From: Oscillospiraceae bacterium
GTDB lineage: Bacteria > Bacillota > Clostridia > Oscillospirales > Oscillospiraceae
Assembly (NCBI GenBank): GCA_020025345.1
Contig: JAHHSH010000014.1
Coordinates: forward strand, 1-31,225
Direction of reading: 5' to 3'
Length of the DNA stretch: 31,225 nt
Shown here: positions 1-7,074 of the stretch, one piece after another
Layout: each line of letters begins with the position of its first letter
How positions within the stretch are numbered: position 1 is the first letter of the stretch
Translations under genes and position numbers: made by a program
The notes under the pieces: generated by a model
The model's input: only the letters and a program-made list of their open reading frames with translations
Told to the model about the DNA's origin: nothing
The model's database searches: none

Positions 1-258
1 GCTTCCGAGCCCAGCGAAGCCGCATCCTTCACCCTTTTGAAGGAGCAGCTGGTGGATGTACTGAGCACGCTGACTCCCCGTGAGGAGAAGGTGCTGAAGC
101 TGCGCTTCGGTATCGAGGACGGCCGTACCCGCACTCTGGAAGAGGTGGGTAAGGAGTTCAACGTGACCCGTGAGCGTATTCGCCAGATCGAGGCCAAGGC
201 TCTGCGGAAACTGCGTCACCCCTCTCGCAGCAAGAAGCTGAAAGATTTCTTGAACTAA
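1..258 (+). CDS. rpoD: RNA polymerase sigma factor RpoD/SigA, C-terminal fragment
   Basis: This is the last 85 codons of the primary sigma factor; the gene begins before the window. The visible part is region 4: a helix with LTPREEKVLKLRFGIEDG, then the helix-turn-helix that reads the -35 element (EEVGKEFNVTRERIRQIEAKALRKLR), ending KLKDFLN, the usual C-terminus of this family. The reading frame is open from base 1, so the TTG at 37 is an internal codon and not a start. The stop is TAA at 256-258. A cupin gene begins only 14 bases later, so the two are probably on one transcript. Identification is secure from the highly conserved region 4. Confidence 0.97.
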   Translation, partial: ASEPSEAASFTLLKEQLVDVLSTLTPREEKVLKLRFGIEDGRTRTLEEVGKEFNVTRERIRQIEAKALRKLRHPSRSKKLKDFLN

Positions 259-272
259 CGGAGGTTTTTCTT

Positions 273-617
273 ATGATTATCGATTTTGATCAGATTCCCG
301 TCCAGCCTATCGCCCATTTCAAGGGCGGCGAGGGAGAAGTTCTGGCTCATATGCACACCGATGACATGGGCAAGATTGCCCGGCTCACTCTTCCCGCAGG
401 CGCCTCCATCGGCCTGCACACCCACGATACCAGCGCCGAGGTCATGTATTTTCTCTCCGGCCACGGCATCATTCTAGAGGACGGCGCACCCAACGGTGAG
501 CCGGTGGCCGTATCTGAGGGTATGTGCTGCTACTGCCCCAAGGGCCAGACCCACAGCCTCATCAACAACGGCACTGAGCCGCTGACCCTGCTGGCCGTGA
601 TTCCCGAACTGGGCTGA
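273..617 (+). CDS. small single-domain cupin protein
   Basis: A 114-residue protein that is one cupin barrel. Motif 1 is visible as HTHDTSAEVMYFLSGHG (His-x-His, then Glu and Gly) and motif 2 as PKGQTHSLINNG (Pro-x-Gly, His, Asn), so the three His and one Glu metal ligands are all present. Cupins of this size are metal-dependent isomerases, dioxygenases or small-molecule binding proteins; the substrate cannot be told from the sequence. The ATG at 273 follows a GGAGG ribosome binding site by about 8 bases. It lies directly downstream of rpoD and upstream of an acyl-CoA dehydrogenase-type gene, which does not decide its role. Confidence 0.88.
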   Translation: MIIDFDQIPVQPIAHFKGGEGEVLAHMHTDDMGKIARLTLPAGASIGLHTHDTSAEVMYFLSGHGIILEDGAPNGEPVAVSEGMCCYCPKGQTHSLINNGTEPLTLLAVIPELG

Positions 618-706
618 TCTCCTCGCTTTTCCCGCACAGCATCTGACACCTACAGCGACCCCTTTCCCTGAATTTTCAAAAATTTGAACGATAAGGAGCA
701 CTGCAT

Positions 707-1638
707 ATGTCTCACACTGTTGTCATCGCCGGCGCCGGCGTTATGGGCGCATCTCTGGCACAGGTCTATGCACTGGCCGGATATCAGACCATCGTGTACG
801 ACGTGGTCGAAGCCGGACTATCCAAGGGCCGCCACATGGTGGATCTCAATCAGGAGACCATGATCCGGGAGGGTCTGGTCACACCGGAGGATTCCGCCGC
901 CATGCTCGAGCGCATCCGCTACACCATGGACAAGGAATGCTTCCGCAGCTGCGATTTAGTGGTGGAGTGCATCGTGGAGCGCATGGATGTCAAGCACGCT
1001 TTCTGGCGTGAGGTCTCCGCCATGGTCCCCCCTACGGCACTGCTGGCCACTAACACCAGCGGTTTGCGGATCTCGCAAATTGCCGAGGCGGTGGAGCGTC
1101 CGGAGCGTTTTATGGGACAGCACTGGCTCAATCCGCCCCACCTCATCCCCATGTGTGAGATCATCGCCGGAGAAAAGACAGACCCGGCCTGTGTCGAACA
1201 GATGCGGCAGCTGGTGCTAGAGCTGGGTAAAAGTCCCGTAGTCGTGAAAGACATTCCCGGTTTTGTCTCCAACCGTTTGCAGTTCGCCCTGCTGCGGGAG
1301 GCGCTGTACATTGTAGAATCCGGCGCCGCCACTCTGGAGGATGTGGACACCGTGCTCAAGGCCGGTCTCGGCCTGCGCTATGCCGCCCTCGGCCCCTTCG
1401 GTGTGGCCGACTTCGGCGGCTGGACACCTTTAACCACATCAACAGCTACCTCAACGCCGATTTGTGCAACGCCACGGAGGGACATCCCCTCCTGCGTGAA
1501 AAAGTGGAGCGTGGCCAGCTGGGCGTCAAGAGCGGACAGGGCTTTTATGACTACTCCGGCGAAAAGGCAGATGCCGTCATCCGGGAGCGGGACAAGCTGT
1601 ATATCGATCTTGCAAAGGTTCTCTACTTCCATAAGTAA
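707..1638 (+). pseudogene. 3-hydroxyacyl-CoA dehydrogenase, frameshifted near the C-terminal domain
   Basis: The N-terminal half is a clear NAD-dependent 3-hydroxyacyl-CoA (3-hydroxybutyryl-CoA) dehydrogenase: Rossmann motif GAGVMGASLAQVYALAGY at residues 9-26, NTSGLRISQIA, the catalytic His in FMGQHWLNPP, and VKDIPGFVSNRLQFALLREAL, which begins the C-terminal domain. At about 1415-1421 (GGCGGCTGG) the frame breaks. In the frame displaced by one base the family C-terminus continues: LDTFNHINSYLNADLCNA, later GVKSGQGFYDYSG, ending YFHK and TAA at 1636-1638. Restoring one C (GGC GGC CTG GAC) would give a normal 310-residue enzyme. The uncorrected frame runs on to 1726 as nonsense that crosses the terminator. 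Start ATG 707 has an AAGGAG site 8 bases upstream. It is either a recent inactivation or a single-base sequence error. Confidence 0.85.
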
Positions 1639-1641
1639 CAA

Positions 1642-1673
1642 AAAAGAGCTGCGGCAGTGCCGCAGCTCTTTTC
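1642..1673. terminator. bidirectional intrinsic terminator
   Basis: A perfect 14-bp stem (AAAAGAGCTGCGGC, loop AGT, GCCGCAGCTCTTTT) with A residues on one side and T residues on the other. It lies between the convergent dehydrogenase gene and the HAD phosphatase gene and can stop transcription from both sides. Confidence 0.9.
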
Positions 1674-1680
1674 TTATTGT

Positions 1681-2511
1681 TTATCCAAAACAAAGTTCCT
1701 CGATCACCTTGGCCACGCCGTCGTGATCACAATCCTCCGCTATCACATCCGCCACCGCTTTTACTTCCGGGAAGCCATTGCCCATGACCACGCCGGTCCC
1801 GGCAGCCCGAATCATGGTCACATCGTTGAGCCCATCACCGAAGGCCATCACCTGCTCTGCCGTATAGCCCAGATGGCTGGCCAGCGCCAGCAGCGCTTCC
1901 CCCTTGTTGGCGCTGTGCTGGTTGATTTCCACATTGCTGGGGATGGCAGAGGTAATAATAAAATTCGGAAATCTCCGGGGCAGCTCTTCCATCAGATGGG
2001 CTTTCACCGTCCGATCCTCCGTGAAAAACTGCACCTTCTGGACATCGTGGGTCTGCCCGGCCACCCACGCTTTCAGCTCCGGCACACCTTGGCGCAGCTG
2101 GCGCACCATGCGCTGATAGTGGATATCGGCGGTATAGTCCTCGATTTTCTCCTTTTTCGCGCCGGTCATATAGGCACGGTTCTCGCAATAGCAGTCGTAG
2201 GCCACCGGCCACTGATCCAACAGTTCCATCAGCTTCAGAACCTGCTGGCGCGGCATCTCCGCGCGGTACAAAACCTTCTCGTCGGCAAGACGCTGCACCT
2301 GTGCGCCGTTGATGGTGATGGCATAGTGGATAAAGGGCAGGCTGCGGATCTCCTCCGGCACCGCCCCATAAAAACGCCCCGTGGTGGGAACAATCTCGAT
2401 TCCCCGATCCGCTGCCGCGCGCAGCGCCGCCAAGTTCCGGTCGGTCAACTCCTTTTGCGAATTGAGCAGTGTCCCATCCAGATCCAGTGCAATGATCTTG
2501 ATATCTTTCAT
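1681..2511 (-). CDS. Cof-type HAD-superfamily hydrolase
   Basis: A 276-residue haloacid-dehalogenase-type phosphatase of the Cof/YidA subfamily. Motif I is DLDGTLLNS at residues 10-18, with the nucleophile Asp and the acid Asp. The middle holds the C2-type cap, and motif IV is AFGDGLNDVTMI near residue 235, with Asp residues for magnesium. These cytosolic enzymes remove phosphate from sugar phosphates, nucleotides or FMN; the substrate here is unknown. The start at 2511 has AGGAG 8 bases upstream. It is the last gene of the minus-strand series birA - chrA - chrA - HAD, 51 bases after the second transporter gene, and ends just before the bidirectional terminator. Confidence 0.92.
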   Translation of the reverse strand: MKDIKIIALDLDGTLLNSQKELTDRNLAALRAAADRGIEIVPTTGRFYGAVPEEIRSLPFIHYAITINGAQVQRLADEKVLYRAEMPRQQVLKLMELLDQWPVAYDCYCENRAYMTGAKKEKIEDYTADIHYQRMVRQLRQGVPELKAWVAGQTHDVQKVQFFTEDRTVKAHLMEELPRRFPNFIITSAIPSNVEINQHSANKGEALLALASHLGYTAEQVMAFGDGLNDVTMIRAAGTGVVMGNGFPEVKAVADVIAEDCDHDGVAKVIEELCFG

Positions 2512-2562
2512 CGCTTTATCTCCTATATCCTGTCAAATGCAGCTACTCTCAGCCGCTCATTC

Positions 2563-3126
2563 TCAAAACTTGAACACCACGCCAATGACGGCACTGGCCA
2601 GAATAAAGACAATGGGGTGCAGCTTTTTCGTGGGCTTCACCCAGCGCGTCAGCACCAGCAGCACTGCCGCCAGCGCTGCCGCCTTCCAATCCACGGCAGC
2701 AAGTCCTGTCATCTCCGGGTGGAACAGCGACACCGCCGCCACCGTGATTCCGGCAGAAGCCACCATAGCCGTGGACGCCGGACGCAGGCCGTAAAAAGCG
2801 CCGTTCACATAGCGATTCTCCCGGAAGCTGCGCAGAAAGGCGGCGATGATCAAAATGACGATGATGGACGGGGTGATCAGTCCCAGCGTTGCCAAAATGG
2901 CACCGGGGATCCCCGCCGTAGTAAAGCCCACATAGCTGGCCATATTCACGCCGATGGGGCCGGGCGTAGACTCCGACACCGCCACCATATCCGTCAGCTG
3001 TGCCGCCGTGAACCAGCCGGTGCGCTCCGCCATATCGTGGAGGAAAGGCAGGGTAGCCATGCCGCCGCCCACGGCAAAAAGGCCGGTTTTGAAAAATTCA
3101 AAATAAAGCTGTAAATAGAGCATCAT
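2563..3126 (-). CDS. chromate transporter family protein, second half-size subunit
   Basis: A 187-residue membrane protein of the CHR (ChrA) family in its short form with one CHR domain. The N-terminal signature FFKTGLFAVGGGMATLPFL is present, followed by the second conserved block FTAAQLTDMVAVSESTPGPIGVNMASYVG. Several hydrophobic segments follow. Short CHR proteins usually occur as adjacent pairs that work together; chromate efflux is known for some, but the substrate of this pair is not established by sequence. The start is ATG at 3126, which forms an ATGA overlap with the stop of the partner gene, with GGAGG 5 bases upstream; the next codon is also ATG (3123, spacing 8) and could be used instead. 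Confidence 0.9.
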   Translation of the reverse strand: MMLYLQLYFEFFKTGLFAVGGGMATLPFLHDMAERTGWFTAAQLTDMVAVSESTPGPIGVNMASYVGFTTAGIPGAILATLGLITPSIIVILIIAAFLRSFRENRYVNGAFYGLRPASTAMVASAGITVAAVSLFHPEMTGLAAVDWKAAALAAVLLVLTRWVKPTKKLHPIVFILASAVIGVVFKF

Positions 3127-3665
3127 GACTTCCTCCCCCGCAGCGCCTGCAAAAGAATTCCTGCCACGGCAGCCCCCAGCACCAACACCACCGGCGAGAG
3201 CTTTGTCCACAGGGAAAGCGCCAAAATCACCAGAAAGAGCGCCATACCCCAGCGATCCTTAATGGCGCTCTTGCCCAATTTAATGACAGCGTTGAGGATC
3301 AGCACGCACACGCAGGCACGAATCCCGGCAAAGGCGTGCTGCACCCATGCAAGATGGGAAAACCGACCAATCACACCCGCCAGCAGGGTAATAATGATCA
3401 GCGAGGGGAACACCACACCCAACGTGGCAACAATGCCGCCCGCGACGCCCTTTTGCTTCTGGCCCACAAAGGTGGCCGTATTAACAGCAATAATGCCGGG
3501 GGTACACTGCCCCACGGCAAAGTAGTCTGTCAGCTCTTCATCACTGACCCAGCCCATTTTCTCCACGACTTCCCGCTGTAAAATCGGCAGCATGGCATAG
3601 CCGCCGCCAAAGGTCATGACCCCCACCTTGGCGAAGGTAATGAATAATGTCCACAGTTCTTTCAA
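3123..3665 (-). CDS. chromate transporter family protein, first half-size subunit
   Basis: Partner of the preceding CHR gene. It carries FAKVGVMTFGGGYAMLPIL near the N-terminus and LTDYFAVGQCTPGIIAVNTATFVGQ as the second conserved block, then four to five hydrophobic segments. I chose the TTG at 3665-3663 because AAGGA lies about 8 bases upstream and the resulting N-terminus (MKELWTLFITFAKVG) matches the family. The alternative ATG at 3707 overlaps the birA stop as ATGA, would add 14 polar residues and has only a weak A-rich ribosome site. The stop overlaps the next gene by four bases. Location directly after birA suggests the same transcript. Confidence 0.88.
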   Translation of the reverse strand: MKELWTLFITFAKVGVMTFGGGYAMLPILQREVVEKMGWVSDEELTDYFAVGQCTPGIIAVNTATFVGQKQKGVAGGIVATLGVVFPSLIIITLLAGVIGRFSHLAWVQHAFAGIRACVCVLILNAVIKLGKSAIKDRWGMALFLVILALSLWTKLSPVVLVLGAAVAGILLQALRGRKS

Positions 3666-3703
3666 TGTATCGCTTCCTTCTGCACCGCATGGGGTGCCTG
3701 TTT

Positions 3704-4702
3704 TCATTCTTTTTCGGGCACATACCCATAAAGCCCGCGCACCGACACCTCGCCGGAGCGCACCGTGTCCACCGTTCCGTCGCTGCGGCGCACCACAAGG
3801 CCGTACGTCTCATCCACATCCAGTGCCACAGCGGTACTGCGCCGCTCCCCGGCGATCAGCTGTACCTGTGCGCCCAGTGTCAGACAGCAGCGACGGTACT
3901 CCGCCAGCCACTTTTCCGGCGAACACAGCGCTTCACGCCGCAGCGCATCCATCTGATGCAGCAATGCTGCCGCCAAACGGGGACGGGACACTTTCTCTCC
4001 CAGTTCCGTTTCCAGTGAGGAGGCCATATCCGCTACCTCGCCCTCAAAATCCTCACGGTGCTGGCAAACATTGATACCGATGCCCAGCACCACATACTCC
4101 ACAAGGCCGCTCTCGCTCTCCATGGCCATCTCTGTAAGAATGCCCCCCAGCTTTTTCCCGTGGAGCACCAGATCGTTGGGCCACTTGATCTCCGGGCACA
4201 CGCCGCACACTTCTTCCACAGCGCGGCAGGCCGCCACAGCACCCAATGCCGGCAGGCTCATCAAATCCTGCGGCGGCACTTCCGGCCGCCAGAGGATGGA
4301 GAAATAGATCCCCATTCCCGCCGGAGACTGAAAGCTGCGGCCGCGCCGTCCACGTCCTGCGCTCTGGCAGTCGGCAATGACAGCCGTGCCATCCGGCGCA
4401 CCCTCCATGGCAAGACGCTTACAAAGGGAGTTGGTGGAGTCCACCTCGCCGCAGACCTGCCAGTTGGGGCGATCCTGTCCCAGATAGGACGTAATCTCCC
4501 GCCGTTCCAGCTTCTCCTGCGTTTCCACAAGGCAATAGCCCCGCCCCGTCCGGGCCTCAATGGCATAACCTTGATGCCGCAGCGCCTCCACGGCTTTCCA
4601 CACAGCGGCTCGGGTGATCCCCAGCTCCCGGCTCAGTTCCTCCCCGGAGAGATACTCCCCCGGACACTTGGCCAGCGCCGCATAGACGCGATCTTGACTC
4701 AC
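3704..4702 (-). CDS. birA: bifunctional biotin ligase / biotin operon repressor BirA
   Basis: A 332-residue Group II biotin protein ligase. The N-terminal winged helix (LSGEELSRELGITRAAVWKA, residues about 18-37) binds DNA. The catalytic domain has the biotinyl-AMP loop GRGRRGR near residue 117 and KWPNDLVLHGKKLGGIL near 175, and a small SH3-like C-terminal domain follows. It attaches biotin to acyl-CoA carboxylase-type acceptors and represses biotin genes when biotin is plentiful. I chose the GTG at 4702-4700: AAAGGGAG lies 8 bases upstream, whereas the earlier GTG at 4711 overlaps that site. It is divergent from bioY, with a BirA operator between them, so the regulator sits next to its target. 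Confidence 0.95.
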   Translation of the reverse strand: MSQDRVYAALAKCPGEYLSGEELSRELGITRAAVWKAVEALRHQGYAIEARTGRGYCLVETQEKLERREITSYLGQDRPNWQVCGEVDSTNSLCKRLAMEGAPDGTAVIADCQSAGRGRRGRSFQSPAGMGIYFSILWRPEVPPQDLMSLPALGAVAACRAVEEVCGVCPEIKWPNDLVLHGKKLGGILTEMAMESESGLVEYVVLGIGINVCQHREDFEGEVADMASSLETELGEKVSRPRLAAALLHQMDALRREALCSPEKWLAEYRRCCLTLGAQVQLIAGERRSTAVALDVDETYGLVVRRSDGTVDTVRSGEVSVRGLYGYVPEKE

Positions 4703-4731
4703 GGTGCTCACTCCCTTTCTTTTCCAGTGCT

Positions 4732-4760
4732 ACTGTATCACAATCCCTCCCGCTTGTAAA
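4732..4760 (-). promoter_or_regulatory. predicted birA promoter overlapping a BirA half-site
   Basis: On the minus strand a TTTACA (-35, plus-strand 4755-4760) and TACAGT (-10, 4732-4737) are separated by exactly 17 bases. The -35 box lies inside a copy of the half-operator TTGTAAACC (4754-4762), so BirA could touch its own promoter. This is a pattern match only. Confidence 0.5.
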
Positions 4761-4795
4761 CCTGCGTCACTTGTAAACTTTTGAAAAAACAAGGG

Positions 4796-4824
4796 TTGAC
4801 ATCTTGCTGTATCCGCTGTATTGT
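4796..4824 (+). promoter_or_regulatory. predicted bioY promoter
   Basis: A perfect TTGACA at 4796-4801, a 17-base spacer and TATTGT at 4819-4824. The -10 box overlaps the left arm of the BirA operator, the expected arrangement for repression by steric exclusion. Confidence 0.75.
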
Positions 4825-4852
4825 AAACCTATGAAAGAAAGAAGGTTTACAA
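4821..4852. promoter_or_regulatory. BirA operator
   Basis: The arms TTGTAAACC (4821-4829) and GGTTTACAA (4844-4852) form a perfect 9-bp inverted repeat with a 14-base centre, the layout known for Firmicutes BirA sites (TTGTTAACC-type arms). It covers the end of the bioY -10 and runs to two bases before the bioY start codon, so it includes the GAAGG ribosome site. Confidence 0.9.
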
Positions 4853-4854
4853 CT

Positions 4855-5391
4855 ATGAAAACAAAGCCTTTGGTTTTATCTGCACTGTTTGCCGCACTGA
4901 CAGCCGTGGGTGCCTTTTTGCGTATCCCGATCCCACCCTCCGCCGTCACGCTGCAATTCTTCTTCACCGCCATGGCGGGGCTGCTGCTGGGACGAAAATA
5001 CGGCGCCATCTCCCAAGTCATCTATGTGGCACTGGGCTTGGTAGGGCTGCCGATCTTCACCATGGGCGGCGGCTTGGGAAGCGTGCTGCAGCCCACTTTC
5101 GGCTTTTTACTGGGGCTGATCCCCTGCGCATGGGTCATCGGCACGCTGACGAAAAAAAGCTGCACCACGCGGCGGGTGGTACTGGCCTCGGTGGTCGGTC
5201 TTGCGGTGCTCTATGCCGCGGGACTTCCCTACATGGCGCTCATCATGAATGCGTATCTCGGCAAGGGCTGGAGCTTTTTTGACGTTCTATATAAGGGAAT
5301 GCTGCTCTTTTTGCCGGGGGATGCCTTAAAGATCCTGGTCTGTACCCTGTTGGCGCCCCGTCTGCGGCAGCGTTTGGGCAATATTCACTAA
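4855..5391 (+). CDS. bioY: biotin ECF transporter S component BioY
   Basis: A 178-residue integral membrane protein with about six hydrophobic segments. Family features visible are ALTAVGAFLRIPIPPSAVTLQ near residues 13-33, GLLLGRKYGAISQVIYVALGLVGLPIF, and the GYVLG-like segment TFGFLLGLIPCAWVIG. BioY binds biotin and imports it, usually with the shared ECF module EcfA/EcfA'/EcfT, which is not encoded in this window. The start is the ATG at 4855, with GAAGG 9 bases upstream; an earlier in-frame start at 4804 lies upstream of the operator and of the expected transcript start and is rejected. Control by BirA is indicated by the operator overlapping its promoter. Confidence 0.95.
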   Translation: MKTKPLVLSALFAALTAVGAFLRIPIPPSAVTLQFFFTAMAGLLLGRKYGAISQVIYVALGLVGLPIFTMGGGLGSVLQPTFGFLLGLIPCAWVIGTLTKKSCTTRRVVLASVVGLAVLYAAGLPYMALIMNAYLGKGWSFFDVLYKGMLLFLPGDALKILVCTLLAPRLRQRLGNIH

Positions 5392-5422
5392 GTCCCCGTT
5401 TCAATGCACTTTTTTCTTGGCA

Positions 5423-5483
5423 CGGCCTCCTATTGTTTTTTTCGCTGCCGCCCCGTATAATATTTAAAAACAAAAGGAGGCCG
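5423..5483 (+). repeat. 9-bp inverted repeat flanking a promoter and covering a ribosome binding site
   Basis: CGGCCTCCT at 5423-5431 is the exact reverse complement of AGGAGGCCG at 5475-5483. The right arm contains the ribosome binding site of the leader ORF. The left arm lies upstream of the local promoter, so only transcripts reading through from bioY would contain both arms and could hide the site. Confidence 0.6.
5433..5461 (+). promoter_or_regulatory. predicted promoter of the leader ORF - uracil permease unit
   Basis: TTGTTT at 5433-5438, a 17-base spacer, and a perfect TATAAT at 5456-5461. The transcript would begin about 20 bases before the leader start codon. Confidence 0.75.
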
Positions 5484-5488
5484 CTACC

Positions 5489-5563
5489 ATGCTGTATAAC
5501 TGCAACAAGCACAAAAAAATCGTCGGCGGTCTCACTATTTCCATTTTTAATTTCACTTTTTAA
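5489..5563 (+). CDS. 24-codon leader peptide upstream of uracil permease
   Basis: ATG at 5489 follows a strong AGGAGG by 8 bases. The ORF encodes 24 residues (begins MLYNCNKHKKIVGG, ends ISIFNFTF) and its TAA at 5561-5563 forms the first bases of the terminator stem that follows. The last ten codons are very U-rich: 17 of the 30 bases at 5534-5563 are T. A dedicated promoter, a perfect ribosome site, a short ORF ending at a terminator and a pyrimidine transporter downstream match the plan of the enterobacterial pyrBI leader, where ribosome position controls termination according to UTP supply. I see no resemblance to a known small protein. That it is translated is inferred from its ribosome site. 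Confidence 0.6.
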   Translation: MLYNCNKHKKIVGGLTISIFNFTF

Positions 5564-5590
5564 CCGGTATTTTTACCGGTTATTTTTTTT
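5561..5590 (+). terminator. intrinsic terminator / probable attenuator before uraA
   Basis: A perfect 9-bp stem, TAACCGGTA (5561-5569) and TACCGGTTA (5574-5582), with a TTTT loop is followed by eight T (5583-5590). Its left arm contains the leader stop codon, so a ribosome at the stop would prevent the hairpin from forming. No convincing separate promoter lies between it and uraA, so uraA expression probably needs readthrough. Confidence 0.85.
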
Positions 5591-5662
5591 GCCCGCAGGC
5601 AGCTGATTTTCTTTTGTTTATCAATAAATATATATAAGAGAGAAAGAAAGAGAGGATTTCAC

Positions 5663-7000
5663 ATGAAGAAAAACCTTGGCCAAGAGGCCATCTACGACGC
5701 CCGGGAGCTGGGCCTGCCCCGTATGCTCCTGCTGGGTCTGCAGCACCTGTTCGCCATGTTCGGCGCCACCGTTCTGGTACCCATTCTGGTCTCCAGCTAC
5801 GGCCTACCCCTGTCCATCCAGACGACGCTGCTGTTCGCCGGTGTCGGCACACTGCTATTCCACGTCTACACCAAATTGCAGGTTCCTGCTTTTCTCGGTT
5901 CCTCCTTCGCCTTCCTGGGCGGCTTCCAGACGGTTGCCAATCTGGACACCGGGATCTTCGCCGGGATGAGCGGCGAGGAAAAGCTGCCCTACGCACTGGG
6001 CGGTGTCGTGGTGGCCGGTCTCCTCTATCTGGTAGTGGCTCTGCTCTTTAAGATCGTGGGTGCCAAGAAGGTCATGCGCTTCTTCCCCCCCATCGTCACC
6101 GGCCCGATCATCATCCTCATCGGTCTGAACCTGTCCGGCACGGCTGTCACCAACGCCAGCACCAACTGGCCTCTGGCTCTGGTAGCCATCGCTATCATCA
6201 TTGTGGCCAACATCTGGGGCAAGGGCATGATCAAGATCATCCCCATCCTGCTGGGTGTCGTGGGTTCCTACATCGTGGCTATTTTCACCCATCAAGTGGA
6301 CTTCTCCGCTGTGTCGCAGGCCAATCTGGTGGGCCTGCAGGACATCGTGATTGCCAAGTTTGACATCACCTCCATTCTGGTCATGGCCCCCATCGCCATC
6401 GCCGCCATGATGGAGCACATCGGTGATATGTCCGCCATCTCCTCCACCTGCGGCAAGAACTTCATCGAGGATCCCGGCCTGCATCGCACGTTGCTGGGCG
6501 ACGGTCTGGCTACTGCCGTGGCCGGTATGTTCGGCGGCCCCGCCAACACCACTTATGGTGAGAACACCGGCGTGCTGGCGCTCAGCCGCGTATACGATCC
6601 CAACGTGGTTCGTCTGGCAGCGATCTACGCCATCATCCTGTCCTTCTCCCCCAAGTTCGACGCGCTGGTCAGCTCCATTCCCGCTGCCATCGTGGGCGGC
6701 GTCAGCTTCATCCTCTACGGTATGATTTCCGCCGTCGGTGTGCGCAACGTGGTGGAGAACCGTGTGGATCTCACCAAGTCCCGCAATCTGATCATCGCCG
6801 CCGTCATCTTCGTGTGCGGTCTGGGCTTCAGCTCCGTGGGCGGCATCAGCTTCACCATCGGCAGTGCTCAGATCACTCTGACCGGCCTTGCCATCGCCGC
6901 TCTGGTGGGCGTTCTGCTCAATGCCATCCTGCCCGGCAACGACTATGTGTTCGGCTCCTCCAACGATGGCGACAAGTCCGCCGACCTGGGCTCCTATTAA
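5663..7000 (+). CDS. uraA: uracil permease (NCS2 family)
   Basis: A 445-residue nucleobase:cation symporter-2 protein with about 14 membrane segments. The N-terminal block LLLGLQHLFAMFGATVLVPIL (residues about 22-42) is typical of UraA rather than of xanthine permeases, as are KLQVPAFLGSSFAFLGG, the conserved Glu in MMEHIGDMSAIS and the NCS2 signature region GGPANTTYGENTG. It imports uracil for pyrimidine salvage. ATG 5663 has AGAGG about 8 bases upstream. It stands alone between the leader attenuator and a strong terminator. The C-terminal tail (SSNDGDKSADLGSY) is polar and cytoplasmic. Confidence 0.94.
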   Translation: MKKNLGQEAIYDARELGLPRMLLLGLQHLFAMFGATVLVPILVSSYGLPLSIQTTLLFAGVGTLLFHVYTKLQVPAFLGSSFAFLGGFQTVANLDTGIFAGMSGEEKLPYALGGVVVAGLLYLVVALLFKIVGAKKVMRFFPPIVTGPIIILIGLNLSGTAVTNASTNWPLALVAIAIIIVANIWGKGMIKIIPILLGVVGSYIVAIFTHQVDFSAVSQANLVGLQDIVIAKFDITSILVMAPIAIAAMMEHIGDMSAISSTCGKNFIEDPGLHRTLLGDGLATAVAGMFGGPANTTYGENTGVLALSRVYDPNVVRLAAIYAIILSFSPKFDALVSSIPAAIVGGVSFILYGMISAVGVRNVVENRVDLTKSRNLIIAAVIFVCGLGFSSVGGISFTIGSAQITLTGLAIAALVGVLLNAILPGNDYVFGSSNDGDKSADLGSY

Positions 7001-7017
7001 GGCATCACTACGATATG

Positions 7018-7066
7018 AAAAGAGAGGCTGTGAGGAAGTTCCTTCCCCACAGCCTCTCTTTGTGTT
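7018..7066. terminator. bidirectional intrinsic terminator
   Basis: A 14-bp stem (AAAGAGAGGCTGTG paired with CACAGCCTCTCTTT) is extended by GGAAG/CTTCC after one mismatch, with T-rich flanks on both sides. It separates uraA from the convergent surface protein gene. Confidence 0.9.
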
Positions 7067-7074
7067 ATTTTATC

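Noticed and set aside
1415..1421. Programmed ribosomal frameshift in the dehydrogenase gene
   Set aside because: No slippery heptamer or stimulatory stem is evident, and the family is not known to use recoding; mutation or sequence error is simpler.
1657..3114. A 485-codon plus-strand frame across the HAD and CHR genes
   Set aside because: It crosses two well-supported minus-strand genes and a terminator and looks like antisense shadow sequence.
4804..4854. Upstream in-frame start for bioY
   Set aside because: It lies between the -35 and -10 boxes and would not be in the transcript; the ATG at 4855 has a proper ribosome site and family-like N-terminus.
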